Assembly (NCBI RefSeq): GCF_016283395.1
Contig: NZ_JAEEMU010000041.1
Coordinates: 1-64,000 of the forward strand
Reading direction: 5' to 3'
Source of the DNA: Ruminococcus sp.
Lineage (GTDB): Bacteria > Bacillota_A > Clostridia > Oscillospirales > Ruminococcaceae
DNA length: 64,000 nt
In this document: one piece after another, positions 19,044 to 26,653 of the stretch
Position numbering within the stretch: the stretch's first letter is position 1
How the letters are laid out: every line of letters begins with the position of its first letter
The notes under the pieces: generated by a model
Databases searched by the model: none
What the model saw: only the letters and a program-made list of their open reading frames with translations
What the model was told of the DNA's origin: nothing
Position numbers and translations under genes: made by a program

Positions 19044-19844
19044 ATGGCAAATATTATCGAGATATCAGACCTTTCAGCACCCGAACTCGCACCATACAGG
19101 AACACAGCCGAAAAAGAACTTGAAGCAGCAGGCATTTTCGTAGCCGAAAGCCCTAATGTCATCCGAACTGCATTAAATTTTGGATTTACCCCGATTTCGC
19201 TGCTTATGGAACGTAAATATATAAATATACAAGCTGCCGATATTATTGAACTATGTGGAAACATTCCTGTTTATACTGCTCCATCGCAGGTGCTTACGGA
19301 GCTGACAGGATTTAAAATGACTCAGGGCGTACTTTGCGCAATGTGCCGCAGGGCTCTGCCCTCACCTGCGAGCATACTCGCAGGTGCTGAGCGGATCGCA
19401 GTGCTGGAAGATATAATGAACCAGACAAACATCGGCGCGATCTTCCGCTCAGCTGCGGCACTCGGCTTCGATGCAGTGCTGCTCACTCCCTCTTGCAGCG
19501 ATCCTCTTTTCCGCCGTTCGATACGTGTCAGCATGGGTACAGTATTTCAGATCCCATGGACTTATCTTGAAAACGAGCCGCCTTACTATATAAATGTATT
19601 AAAGGAGTACGGTTTCGCAGCAGCTGCAATGGCACTGAGAAATGACACAGTAAGGATAGACGATACAAAGCTTGCCTCAGAAAAAAAGCTTGCCGTCATT
19701 CTCGGAACAGAAGGAAGCGGTCTGAAAGCGGAAACAATTTCAGCCTGCGACTACACAATTAAGATACCGATGCAGCACGGTGTAGACTCGTTAAACGTCG
19801 CAGCAGCCAGTGCTGTTGCCTTCTGGCAGTTAAGCAAAAAGTGA
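19044..19844 (+). CDS. SpoU/TrmH-family RNA 2'-O-methyltransferase
   Basis: 266-aa SAM-dependent SPOUT methyltransferase that modifies ribose in rRNA or tRNA. An N-terminal substrate-binding region (about 1-95, with 'GIFVAESPNVIRTAL') precedes the trefoil-knot domain with all three motifs: motif 1 'NQTNIGAIFRSAAALGFDAV', motif 2 'VILGTEGSGL' and motif 3 'IPMQHGVDSLNVAAASAV'. The asparagine and arginine of motif 1 are intact, so it should be active. The target nucleotide is unknown. Start ATG at 19044 with AAAGGAG 9 nt upstream. It sits alone between two terminator or promoter regions. Confidence 0.93.
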   Translation: MANIIEISDLSAPELAPYRNTAEKELEAAGIFVAESPNVIRTALNFGFTPISLLMERKYINIQAADIIELCGNIPVYTAPSQVLTELTGFKMTQGVLCAMCRRALPSPASILAGAERIAVLEDIMNQTNIGAIFRSAAALGFDAVLLTPSCSDPLFRRSIRVSMGTVFQIPWTYLENEPPYYINVLKEYGFAAAAMALRNDTVRIDDTKLASEKKLAVILGTEGSGLKAETISACDYTIKIPMQHGVDSLNVAAASAVAFWQLSKK

Positions 19845-19893
19845 TAATCTTCACATTGCGGAAAAAATTTTGAAATAATCTGTACAAAAACTA

Positions 19894-19922
19894 TTGAATT
19901 TTTCTATAACTTGTGGTATAAT
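19894..19922 (+). promoter_or_regulatory. Promoter of the DUF6055-dockerin gene
   Basis: TTGAAT (19894-19899), 17-bp spacer, TATAAT (19917-19922). The 60-nt leader contains CGGAgAACGG paired with CCGTTtTCCG. Its loop has CCTCC, complementary to the GGAGG of the ribosome binding site, so the leader could hide the start site. Confidence 0.75.
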
Positions 19923-19989
19923 ATGGTTGTAAGTTTATCGGAGAACGGTAAACGCCTCCCCGTTTTCCGTGAAAAAAGGAGGAATTCAA

Positions 19990-22737
19990 ATGGTCTTAAA
20001 AAGGCTGCTGGCTGCGGCTGCCTCCTTCCTTTTGGTCGGAAGCAGTGCCAAATTCCCCACTACCATTGTTGTGGCGGCGGATGCAGAAGTCGAGTATCTG
20101 TGCCGAGATTACCACGACTTCTCAGGCGACCAGCACTACATGGACAAGTACAACACTGCAACTTCCCAACATTTCCAGATCATCTGGGGCAATGACGATC
20201 AGACAGGTCTAATCAATGACACGTTCATCAAGCTCAACCTCGATCAACTTGAAAAATACCGCGAAATCTATACAACAGAGCTTGGCATGAATGACTCCTC
20301 TGAATCCGTTTTCACCCCCGACGGGAAAAAGTACAAGACCAACATTTATCTTACAAGAACGGGACTTCCCGATTTCGAGGAGGGCTGGGCATACATGAGT
20401 GCCGAACCATTCACAGGATTTGCCTACATTTTCTGTGATCCTGCCGCAATGATGCAGTTGGACGGTACTGATTCAGCATCTCTCCCTCACGAATACGGAC
20501 ACGTTCTTACCTATCACTCAAAAGGCTGGACCGACCAGACTATCACAGGTCCTTGGTGGGAAGCAGTCGCAAACTGGTTCAAGGAGCAGTATTTCGATAC
20601 TCTTGAAACTCCTACAACGCATTTTTTCCTTCCCTATCTCAGAAATATGAATCTAACAATTCCCCATGGAAGAATGTACTATGAGGCGTGGATATTCCTC
20701 CAGTATCTTTCCGAAAATCCTGACAATTTTGACGCTCTGGGCAAGGACTTTATCATGCGGCTTCAGACCGAAGCTAAACCAAACGAATACCCATTCGATA
20801 CTATCGAAAGGCTTTCCGGCTGTGATATGAAGGAGCTTATCGGTAGTTTCGCAAAACACATGGCTACCCTCGATTTCAAAAACAAGGAGCTGTACAACGA
20901 AGCCCTCAGCAAATCCCTCGAAGATCCGTTTGTATGGCAGCTCATATACACTCAGCCAGAGCCTGCTCCCGATAAAGAGAACTGTTACATAGTTCCCGAA
21001 GAGAAAGCTCCTATGCAGACAGGTCTGAATGTTATCCCTCTGAATATCGAAGGAAAACGTGTGTCCGTCACACTCCGCGGCATCTCCGACGCTGAAGAAG
21101 CCGACTGGCGTGCTTGTCTCGTTACGGAAAAGAAGGACGGAACAACTAATTATTCTCCGCTTTTCTCAGAAGGTACAAAGACCATTGCCCTCGACGGCAC
21201 AGAGACAGCTCTTTACCTTACTGTAGCAGCTACTCCCGATGAAATTATCCCGAACAATTTCTATGACAAGGCTGAGAGCGGAGACCAGTACTCATACACC
21301 AAAAGCGACTATAAACGCCGCTATCCCTACGAATTTGATATCAAGGGTGCTTCACCTATGTACCGCGATATCAAGAAAAGTATTGAAGGACATAAACACC
21401 CCAACGGCGGCGGCTTTGTTGCCGAAACTGTTGAGATAGACGACTCCGTTTACGTCGGACAGGACGCAATGGTGCTCGGAAACTCAGTTATCACAGACAA
21501 AGTTGTTATCACAGATCACGCCGTAGTCAATAATGCCACTATTTCCGATAACGCAAGAATAAGCGATTATGCCTGTGTTTACGGATTCTGGTGGGCAACA
21601 CCAACTATAAGCGGAAACGCTAAGATCGGCGAGAATGCCGTTGTTACCGCAGGTGCTTCTGTATCGGGGAATGCCCGTATAATGGGCAATGCCTACCTCC
21701 TCGATGAATACTCCGTAACCGATGACGCTACCGTAAAGGGTACTGCTTATTGCTACGGAAAGGGAGTTGCCTCAGGTCAGGCTATACTCGACGGTGATTT
21801 CTACAATGAAAATTCTGTTTCACACGGCGCAGCCTTTGGCTGGATGGAATCAGATGAATACAACGAAGAACTCCCATATACTGACGGTCTGTATGCAGGA
21901 TATGAATTTGACCGCAAGAGCAACGTATTTGCCTACGATACATACGGTGCTACAAACGGCATAATCAGAAATGCACCTCTCTGGCAGGAACACCGCGCAA
22001 CTGCGGACGGAGTAATAACCTTCAACGGAGAAAACCAGTACATCATCTGCGATAAGACTCTTGTGGACTACAAGAATATGGAGATATGCACTTCTGTTCT
22101 CTGGCGCGGCGGCAATGCCGATCAGCGTGTTTTTGATTTTGGAAACGGTACTTCAATGTACTTCACACCCGCAAACAAGGACGGCAGACCTGAGTTCGGC
22201 ATCGGCGATACAAAGATAGTATCAAGGGCCGAGTTTGAAAAGGGCGCATGGTATATCGTCCGCGTTATAATCAGCAATAATACAGCAAAGCTCATAATAA
22301 ACGGCAAAACAATCGGAAGCGCAAAGCTTACCACACTTCCCGAGCAGACATTCAGTCCGCTCACACGCTGCTATATAGCACGCGGTCATTCGGGCAACTA
22401 CTTCAATGGTTCTATGGATTATTTCCGCGTATATTTCCATGAAGCAGACGATCCCGAATACTACTACACAGGAAAAGAGATATTGCTTTCAGAGCCTACA
22501 ATTTTAGGCGATGCAAACTGCGACGGTATCATTGACGAAGAAGATGTGAGCCTTATAATGAAGGCTGTTGCATTTCCTTCAAGCTACGGCGTAAAGGGCA
22601 CTAACCCTGCACATATAACTGTACAGGGACTGTCTAACGCTGACGTTTACGAACCCGGCGGCGGACTTACAAATCAGGACGCTCGCTCAATAAGCAGATA
22701 CATCGAAGGTGTTATCAAATCACTTCCCGAAAAATAA
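19990..22737 (+). CDS. Secreted DUF6055-like zincin with beta-helix, LamG-like and dockerin modules
   Basis: 915 aa. Order of parts: signal peptide (1-32); a DUF6055-like domain (about 35-330) with the zincin motif 'HEYGH' (167-171) and the downstream 'EAVANWFKEQ'; a linker domain; a left-handed beta-helix-like stretch (about 478-605) with hexapeptide-like repeats such as 'GNAKIGENAVVTAGASVSG'; a LamG/concanavalin-like fold (about 633-820); and a C-terminal type I dockerin (about 838-915), 'GDANCDGIIDEEDVSLIM' then 'NADVYEPGGGLTNQDARSI'. It probably attaches to a cellulosome scaffold. The substrate is unknown. I start at 19990 (SD AAAGGAGG, 7 nt upstream), not at the in-frame GTG at 19969, which overlaps that SD. 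Confidence 0.88.
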   Translation: MVLKRLLAAAASFLLVGSSAKFPTTIVVAADAEVEYLCRDYHDFSGDQHYMDKYNTATSQHFQIIWGNDDQTGLINDTFIKLNLDQLEKYREIYTTELGMNDSSESVFTPDGKKYKTNIYLTRTGLPDFEEGWAYMSAEPFTGFAYIFCDPAAMMQLDGTDSASLPHEYGHVLTYHSKGWTDQTITGPWWEAVANWFKEQYFDTLETPTTHFFLPYLRNMNLTIPHGRMYYEAWIFLQYLSENPDNFDALGKDFIMRLQTEAKPNEYPFDTIERLSGCDMKELIGSFAKHMATLDFKNKELYNEALSKSLEDPFVWQLIYTQPEPAPDKENCYIVPEEKAPMQTGLNVIPLNIEGKRVSVTLRGISDAEEADWRACLVTEKKDGTTNYSPLFSEGTKTIALDGTETALYLTVAATPDEIIPNNFYDKAESGDQYSYTKSDYKRRYPYEFDIKGASPMYRDIKKSIEGHKHPNGGGFVAETVEIDDSVYVGQDAMVLGNSVITDKVVITDHAVVNNATISDNARISDYACVYGFWWATPTISGNAKIGENAVVTAGASVSGNARIMGNAYLLDEYSVTDDATVKGTAYCYGKGVASGQAILDGDFYNENSVSHGAAFGWMESDEYNEELPYTDGLYAGYEFDRKSNVFAYDTYGATNGIIRNAPLWQEHRATADGVITFNGENQYIICDKTLVDYKNMEICTSVLWRGGNADQRVFDFGNGTSMYFTPANKDGRPEFGIGDTKIVSRAEFEKGAWYIVRVIISNNTAKLIINGKTIGSAKLTTLPEQTFSPLTRCYIARGHSGNYFNGSMDYFRVYFHEADDPEYYYTGKEILLSEPTILGDANCDGIIDEEDVSLIMKAVAFPSSYGVKGTNPAHITVQGLSNADVYEPGGGLTNQDARSISRYIEGVIKSLPEK

Positions 22738-22746
22738 TAACATAAA

Positions 22747-22781
22747 ACAGGCTGCAAGTACATTTGCAGCCTGTCTTTTTT
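22747..22781 (+). terminator. Bidirectional terminator between the dockerin gene and the histidine kinase
   Basis: ACAGGCTGCAA and TTTGCAGCCTGT (one-base offset), followed by CTTTTTT. It serves the convergent genes on both sides. Confidence 0.85.
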
Positions 22782-22784
22782 ATA

Positions 22785-24518
22785 TTACATCTCTATCATG
22801 GCTTTGAATTTTTTGTCCTTGCAGCTCAGCTTCAATGCGAAGCCGTTCTGCACTGCGGCAGCCTCTGCAATGGATAGTCCCAGACCGCTGCTGCTCTTGT
22901 CGCTTCGAGCCTTATCGCCCTTTACAAAAGGCATTTTCAGCTCCTTTGTGTCAATATTCTCGACAGTATCGTTCTCTATGACGAATTCCTTTTTGCTCAC
23001 GGTTATTTTCACAGAACCGTCATTGCGGGTATACTTCACTGCATTGGATATGAGATTATCAACGGCAAGTGAGAGGGAGTCCCCATCGGCATTTACTTCA
23101 CCGCTGCCCTCTATGGTCAGCTCTATTCCCCTTTCCTCAAAGGCTGATTTGTACTTTTCAGCGCATTTCTCCGCAAGGGCTTTTATATCGACTTTCTTTT
23201 TGTTCAGTTTCTTTGTCTGTTCTGTTTTACTGAGTTTCAGCGTCTTGGCTATTATATCATCTGTATAGGAAACATTTTTCACAATAGAACTCAGGTATTT
23301 CAGCTCCTTTTCATCACCGCTGTCCTTGCGCATCTCCATAAGATTCTCGGCGTAACCGCCTATTACCGCAAGAGGAGTTTTCAGATCGTGCGCAAGATTG
23401 TTTGTGAGCGCACGCTGATAGTCCTCAAAGGCGTACTGCGCCTTGTTTTTCGCATTCTTTATGAGGCATCTCACAAAAGCGATCAACGTAACAAACAGTA
23501 AGAACAGCCCTAACAGTATGCAGTACATTCTCTTTACTGATCTTGTCCATACATTGACCTTGTAATAAGTGAACAACCTGCACTTCTTATCATTATACGT
23601 AACACTCAGGTACATCGGATTCTCTTTTCTGACTTCAAATAATTTGGGATCTTCGCTCCATTCATAACCTGTGGTGTTATATTTTTCCAATATAGCTTTC
23701 CCCACTTCTTTATTATCTGTACCTAATATCATCTCAAATGTTGCTATTGGATATTTACTGCTATTGTCAGAAAAATCCATAAATTCATAGCCTGTCAGGT
23801 CAAAGTCTCCTGTATTTATCACTACTTCCTCTTCACTCACTACTTTGTTGTCATCTTCATCATATCTGTTTTCTGAATAATACTTGGTTTTCTTTATAGT
23901 ATGCGGTATCATTTTATGTTCGGAATAATTCAGATAAGCACTGGTCACATCATACATATAAGAATCATGCTCTGTATAACTTCCTTCAAGCTTTTCGTTA
24001 ACAAGTCTGGTAAAATCAGGGATATCTACTTCAACAGGATCGCAGCTGAACCACTTGTTATCACTGGGATCGTCACTGTATCTGACAACGAACCACATCT
24101 TTGCCATATTTGACGCGAGTATCCTGCCGTCTTCATCAATAAGAGCAGCAACAGCCACTCCGTTTCTGTCATAATATGATGAAGCATATCCTGCAAAATA
24201 GCTGAGGAAACGGGGATAAGGCAATTTTGGGGTGTAATTGGTATCATAATATGTTCCCAATCCCATTTTGAAATCCGTCACTTTAAGAGTTCCGCCAAAC
24301 TTGTCATTTATGTCTTCGCTGGTATGTATCGACAGATTCAGTTCATTCTGAAGAGAACTTTGCTGTCCCCACGCGTAATCGCATATCTTATATTCGATAT
24401 AGTAATGAAGCAAAAAGCCAAAAATAACAGAGAGCAGTACAGGTATTATCATCGCCTTTGCGAACATCTTCCCGAATGTTGTGCGTTTGGGCTTACGTTT
24501 GAAAAGTCCTTTTTTCAT
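22785..24518 (-). CDS. Membrane sensor histidine kinase
   Basis: 577 aa. A membrane segment lies near residues 25-45, an extracellular sensor of about 280 residues follows, and a second membrane segment lies near 326-348. The HisKA dimerisation helix has the H-box 'NNLAHDLKTPLAV' (His near 376). The ATPase domain has the N-box 'VDNLISNAVKYT' and the G-box 'SGLGLSIAEA'. It autophosphorylates and signals to the response regulator encoded just upstream. I place the start at the ATG 24518, 8 nt after AGGAG. The upstream GTG (24527) overlaps the regulator's stop but has no room for an SD. The signal is unknown; I do not recognise the sensor domain. Confidence 0.93.
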   Translation of the reverse strand: MKKGLFKRKPKRTTFGKMFAKAMIIPVLLSVIFGFLLHYYIEYKICDYAWGQQSSLQNELNLSIHTSEDINDKFGGTLKVTDFKMGLGTYYDTNYTPKLPYPRFLSYFAGYASSYYDRNGVAVAALIDEDGRILASNMAKMWFVVRYSDDPSDNKWFSCDPVEVDIPDFTRLVNEKLEGSYTEHDSYMYDVTSAYLNYSEHKMIPHTIKKTKYYSENRYDEDDNKVVSEEEVVINTGDFDLTGYEFMDFSDNSSKYPIATFEMILGTDNKEVGKAILEKYNTTGYEWSEDPKLFEVRKENPMYLSVTYNDKKCRLFTYYKVNVWTRSVKRMYCILLGLFLLFVTLIAFVRCLIKNAKNKAQYAFEDYQRALTNNLAHDLKTPLAVIGGYAENLMEMRKDSGDEKELKYLSSIVKNVSYTDDIIAKTLKLSKTEQTKKLNKKKVDIKALAEKCAEKYKSAFEERGIELTIEGSGEVNADGDSLSLAVDNLISNAVKYTRNDGSVKITVSKKEFVIENDTVENIDTKELKMPFVKGDKARSDKSSSGLGLSIAEAAAVQNGFALKLSCKDKKFKAMIEM

Positions 24519-24523
24519 TTTGT

Positions 24524-25198
24524 TCACTCCTTTGTAAGCTTATACCCCCGTCCCACAAGAGTCTTTATCTGCGCACCTGCGCTGCCGAGAGCTTTTCTAA
24601 GCTTTTTTATATGATTATCCACTACGCGGTCGCTGCCGAAATAGTCATATCCCCATATCCTGTCAAGTAGAGTATCACGGGTAACTACCCAGTTTTCATG
24701 CTCTAAAAGATAGCGAAGTATAGCGAATTCCTTTGGTGGAAGCTCTACTTCATTATCATCAGCAAAGCATCGGAGAGTCCTTGTGTCAAGATTTATACTG
24801 CCGCAGCTGAGCACTTTGCTGTCGTCTGCATTGCCTGCACGGCGTACAAGTGCCTCGCATTTGCTGTAGAGTACAGAGAGCAAGAATGGTTTAACGATAT
24901 AGTCATCGCAGCCCAGGTCATAGCCGTAGAGGATATCCTCTTCCCTGCCCCTTGCAGTTATAAAAATCACGGGGATATCGCTCCTCATTCGCAGCTGTCT
25001 GCACAGCGTAAAGCCGTCTGTTTCGGGCAGCATTATATCCAGCAGTACAAGCTCATAGTCCATATCATCACCCCTGATGATATCAAAGGCTTCGCCTCCG
25101 TTGTTTACCGCAGATACTTCCGTACCTTTTGTATTAAAGTAGTTTTTGATGACCTCACATATTTCGGTGTCGTCCTCTATAAGCAGAATTTTTTTCAT
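24524..25198 (-). CDS. OmpR/PhoB-family response regulator
   Basis: 224 aa. The receiver domain (1-115) has the acidic pair in 'LLIEDDTEIC', the phospho-acceptor Asp in 'LVLLDIMLPE' near residue 52, and the conserved Lys in 'DDYIVKPF'. The C-terminal winged helix (about 128-222) shows 'LPPKEFAILRYLLEHENWVV' and 'VVDNHIKKLRKAL'. The start ATG at 25198 has AAGGAG 10 nt upstream. The kinase start lies 5 nt past the stop, so translation is coupled. Two perfect 13-bp direct repeats in the leader look like its own binding site. Confidence 0.95.
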   Translation of the reverse strand: MKKILLIEDDTEICEVIKNYFNTKGTEVSAVNNGGEAFDIIRGDDMDYELVLLDIMLPETDGFTLCRQLRMRSDIPVIFITARGREEDILYGYDLGCDDYIVKPFLLSVLYSKCEALVRRAGNADDSKVLSCGSINLDTRTLRCFADDNEVELPPKEFAILRYLLEHENWVVTRDTLLDRIWGYDYFGSDRVVDNHIKKLRKALGSAGAQIKTLVGRGYKLTKE

Positions 25199-25245
25199 AA
25201 GATGCGCGCTCCTTATTACTTTAACTGTATTATAAAACCGCAATG

Positions 25246-25280
25246 TGTCTTTTGTGTATCCTTTTATTGTCTTTTGTGTA
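25246..25280 (-). promoter_or_regulatory. Direct repeats, probable response-regulator box
   Basis: TACACAAAAGACA occurs twice on the minus strand (25258-25246 and 25280-25268), 22 bp apart start to start, the two-turn spacing typical for OmpR-family dimers. The repeats lie downstream of the -10 box, between the transcription start and the regulator gene. Confidence 0.6.
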
Positions 25281-25295
25281 GCTTATTTCTATTTC

Positions 25296-25324
25296 ATTAT
25301 ATACACACCATGCAAAACTGTCAA
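25296..25324 (-). promoter_or_regulatory. Promoter of the two-component operon
   Basis: Minus-strand TTGACA (25324-25319), 17-bp spacer, TATAAT (25301-25296). Confidence 0.8.
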
Positions 25325-25394
25325 ATTTCTATCCGATTAAAATATGTAAAGAGCAAAAAACGATTAATGAACGTAATTTCAGGCAAAAAATGTC

Positions 25395-25423
25395 TTGTAA
25401 TAGCCAAATATTTGTAATATAAT
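25395..25423 (+). promoter_or_regulatory. Promoter of the candidate structured RNA
   Basis: TTGTAA (25395-25400), 17-bp spacer, TATAAT (25418-25423). Confidence 0.65.
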
Positions 25424-25429
25424 ATTGTC

Positions 25430-25624
25430 AGAAAGTCAAAAAGACTTTCTGTAGCAGCAGCATTGAAAACAGCTGACGACAGAAAAAAATACACGATGAC
25501 ACTTCATGTGTAGGCGCATATGAAGCTATAAACGGTTCATAGCTACGGGACTGTACGTCATCGTAAGCGGTACTACAGACCTGAAAAAACATTTCGGAAA
25601 ATGGGAGCGCGCAGGTCTTTTTTA
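25430..25624 (+). ncRNA. Candidate large structured non-coding RNA, about 195 nt
   Basis: A promoter and a terminator enclose a non-coding stretch dense in helices. The terminator is AGACCTG (25577-25583) paired with CAGGTCT (25612-25618), then a T run. The internal helices are AGAAAGTC/GACTTTCT, a long-range ACGATGAC/GTCATCGT closing helix, CTTCATgTG/CAtATGAAG and AGCTAT/ATAGCT nested inside it. A further CATTT/AAAATG stem sits in the terminator loop. No SD or conserved frame is present. The size and multi-helix plan recall large Firmicute RNAs such as raiA-type RNAs, but I cannot assign it. Confidence 0.6.
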
Positions 25625-26154
25625 CGGCACTTTTTGACCGCTTTTTTCACAGTCGGAGCTTACAGGTGCAATGCTTGGCTGCTGTGCAGATTTCGTATTC
25701 TCCTTGTTGTGATCTGTCCATGTGTCACGGGAGAAAGCGAAAAACGCGGCAATTCTTCATCTGAACTGCCGATGATCTGCACATACTATGGAAAAACCTT
25801 ACAACAAATCCAAAACTGATTATTACTCTACAATTTTGTAAAACCCCCTCCCTGAACCCTACCTTTTCCATACTAAAAACAAATAAAATGACCGCTGAAC
25901 CTCATGTATACAGCAATTAATGTGATGTGTACCTGATAGATTCAGCGATCGGGAATTGGCGGGTTCTTCACTGCACCGCAAAAGTCTTACAGAGAGATGA
26001 ACGTTTTATCCGCATATTCCTAAGGAGTCTGCACCTTCTCAGGATTACCGTTTATCATTGAACAGACCACTCTTAACAGTTACAGGACAAAATATAAATG
26101 GTGAAAAAATGATAATGGTCTTTATAAGATTTGCTCTCTGAAAAGCTTTTATAA
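25625..26154 (+). other. Gene-poor stretch
   Basis: No convincing coding frame on either strand. A 72-aa frame at 25601-25819 overlaps the RNA terminator and has no SD. GC content is uneven and there are no long repeats. I see nothing else that I can support. Confidence 0.5.
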
Positions 26155-26340
26155 TTGCAAAGGACGGAATATCAGAAAATAAGGCATCTGATATTTACGG
26201 CTGCTGAAAGATCGTGATAATTTATCCTGCGATGCTTTCCGTCTCCGTATCGGGAAATTCTTTCCCATCTTAGTACACGCTTGACCCACCTCTCTGAATA
26301 ATAGATAAGAAAGCCCCTATATGACCGAGGGGGCTTTCTT
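26155..26340 (+). ncRNA. Possible structured RNA ending at an orphan terminator
   Basis: A hairpin, AAGAAAGCCCC and GGGGCTTTCTT at 26307-26340, followed by ATTTATA, has no gene before it on the plus strand. Upstream, GGACGGA can pair with TCCGTC(TCC), enclosing AATATCAG/CTGATATT and GATCG/CGAT helices as a three-way junction, plus GGGAAA/TTTCCC. TATAAT at 26150 lacks a good -35 box, so the promoter is unproven. Confidence 0.35.
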
Positions 26341-26392
26341 ATTTATACAACTCCTCTTAACCTGTGATACGCATACAGAAGCTTTAATAACT

Positions 26393-26608
26393 ATTATTGA
26401 GGGAGACCCTTTTGAAAAAGGGTCCTCCCTCAAACTCCCTCCCTAAAACTTCTGGTTTTATTTTTTCTCAGATAGGGCACAAAGCAAAATTACAAAGCCT
26501 TGTAATAATATGATGTGTGCCCTATCTGAGAAAAAATCAGCTAAAAAGTCTTTGGAAAGGGGTTCGGGGAAGAACCTTTCCTCAGAAAGGTTTTCCCCGA
26601 GTAATAAC
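26393..26608. repeat. Palindromic multi-hairpin repeat element, copy 1
   Basis: About 215 bp, a second copy of which lies at 57506-57716. There are three hairpins. The left one is GAGGGAG/CTCCCTC plus ACCCTTTT/AAAAGGGT. The central one is a perfect 14-bp palindrome, CTCAGATAGGGCAC (26467-26480) and GTGCCCTATCTGAG (26517-26530), enclosing ATTACAA/TTGTAAT. The right one is CGGGGAA.AACCTTTC/GAAAGGTTTTCCCCG. The arms between hairpins are nearly identical to copy 2, but the central palindrome differs completely in sequence. No ORF; it sits just downstream of the phage-like gene. It looks like a MITE- or REP-like element. Confidence 0.8.
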
Positions 26609-26653
26609 TATAAACTTCTATATAAGCATCACAGTTACGGGAGCTGTATAGAT

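Noticed and set aside
19969..19989. GTG start for the DUF6055-dockerin protein
   Set aside because: The codons overlap the AAAGGAGG ribosome binding site of the ATG at 19990.
25430..25624. tmRNA, SRP RNA or RNase P RNA
   Set aside because: None of the conserved cores (tRNA-like ends, the GGAAG tetraloop region, the RNase P P4 motif) can be seen.
25601..25819. 72-aa plus-strand frame with several Cys residues
   Set aside because: It starts inside the terminator of the candidate RNA, has no SD, and resembles no family.
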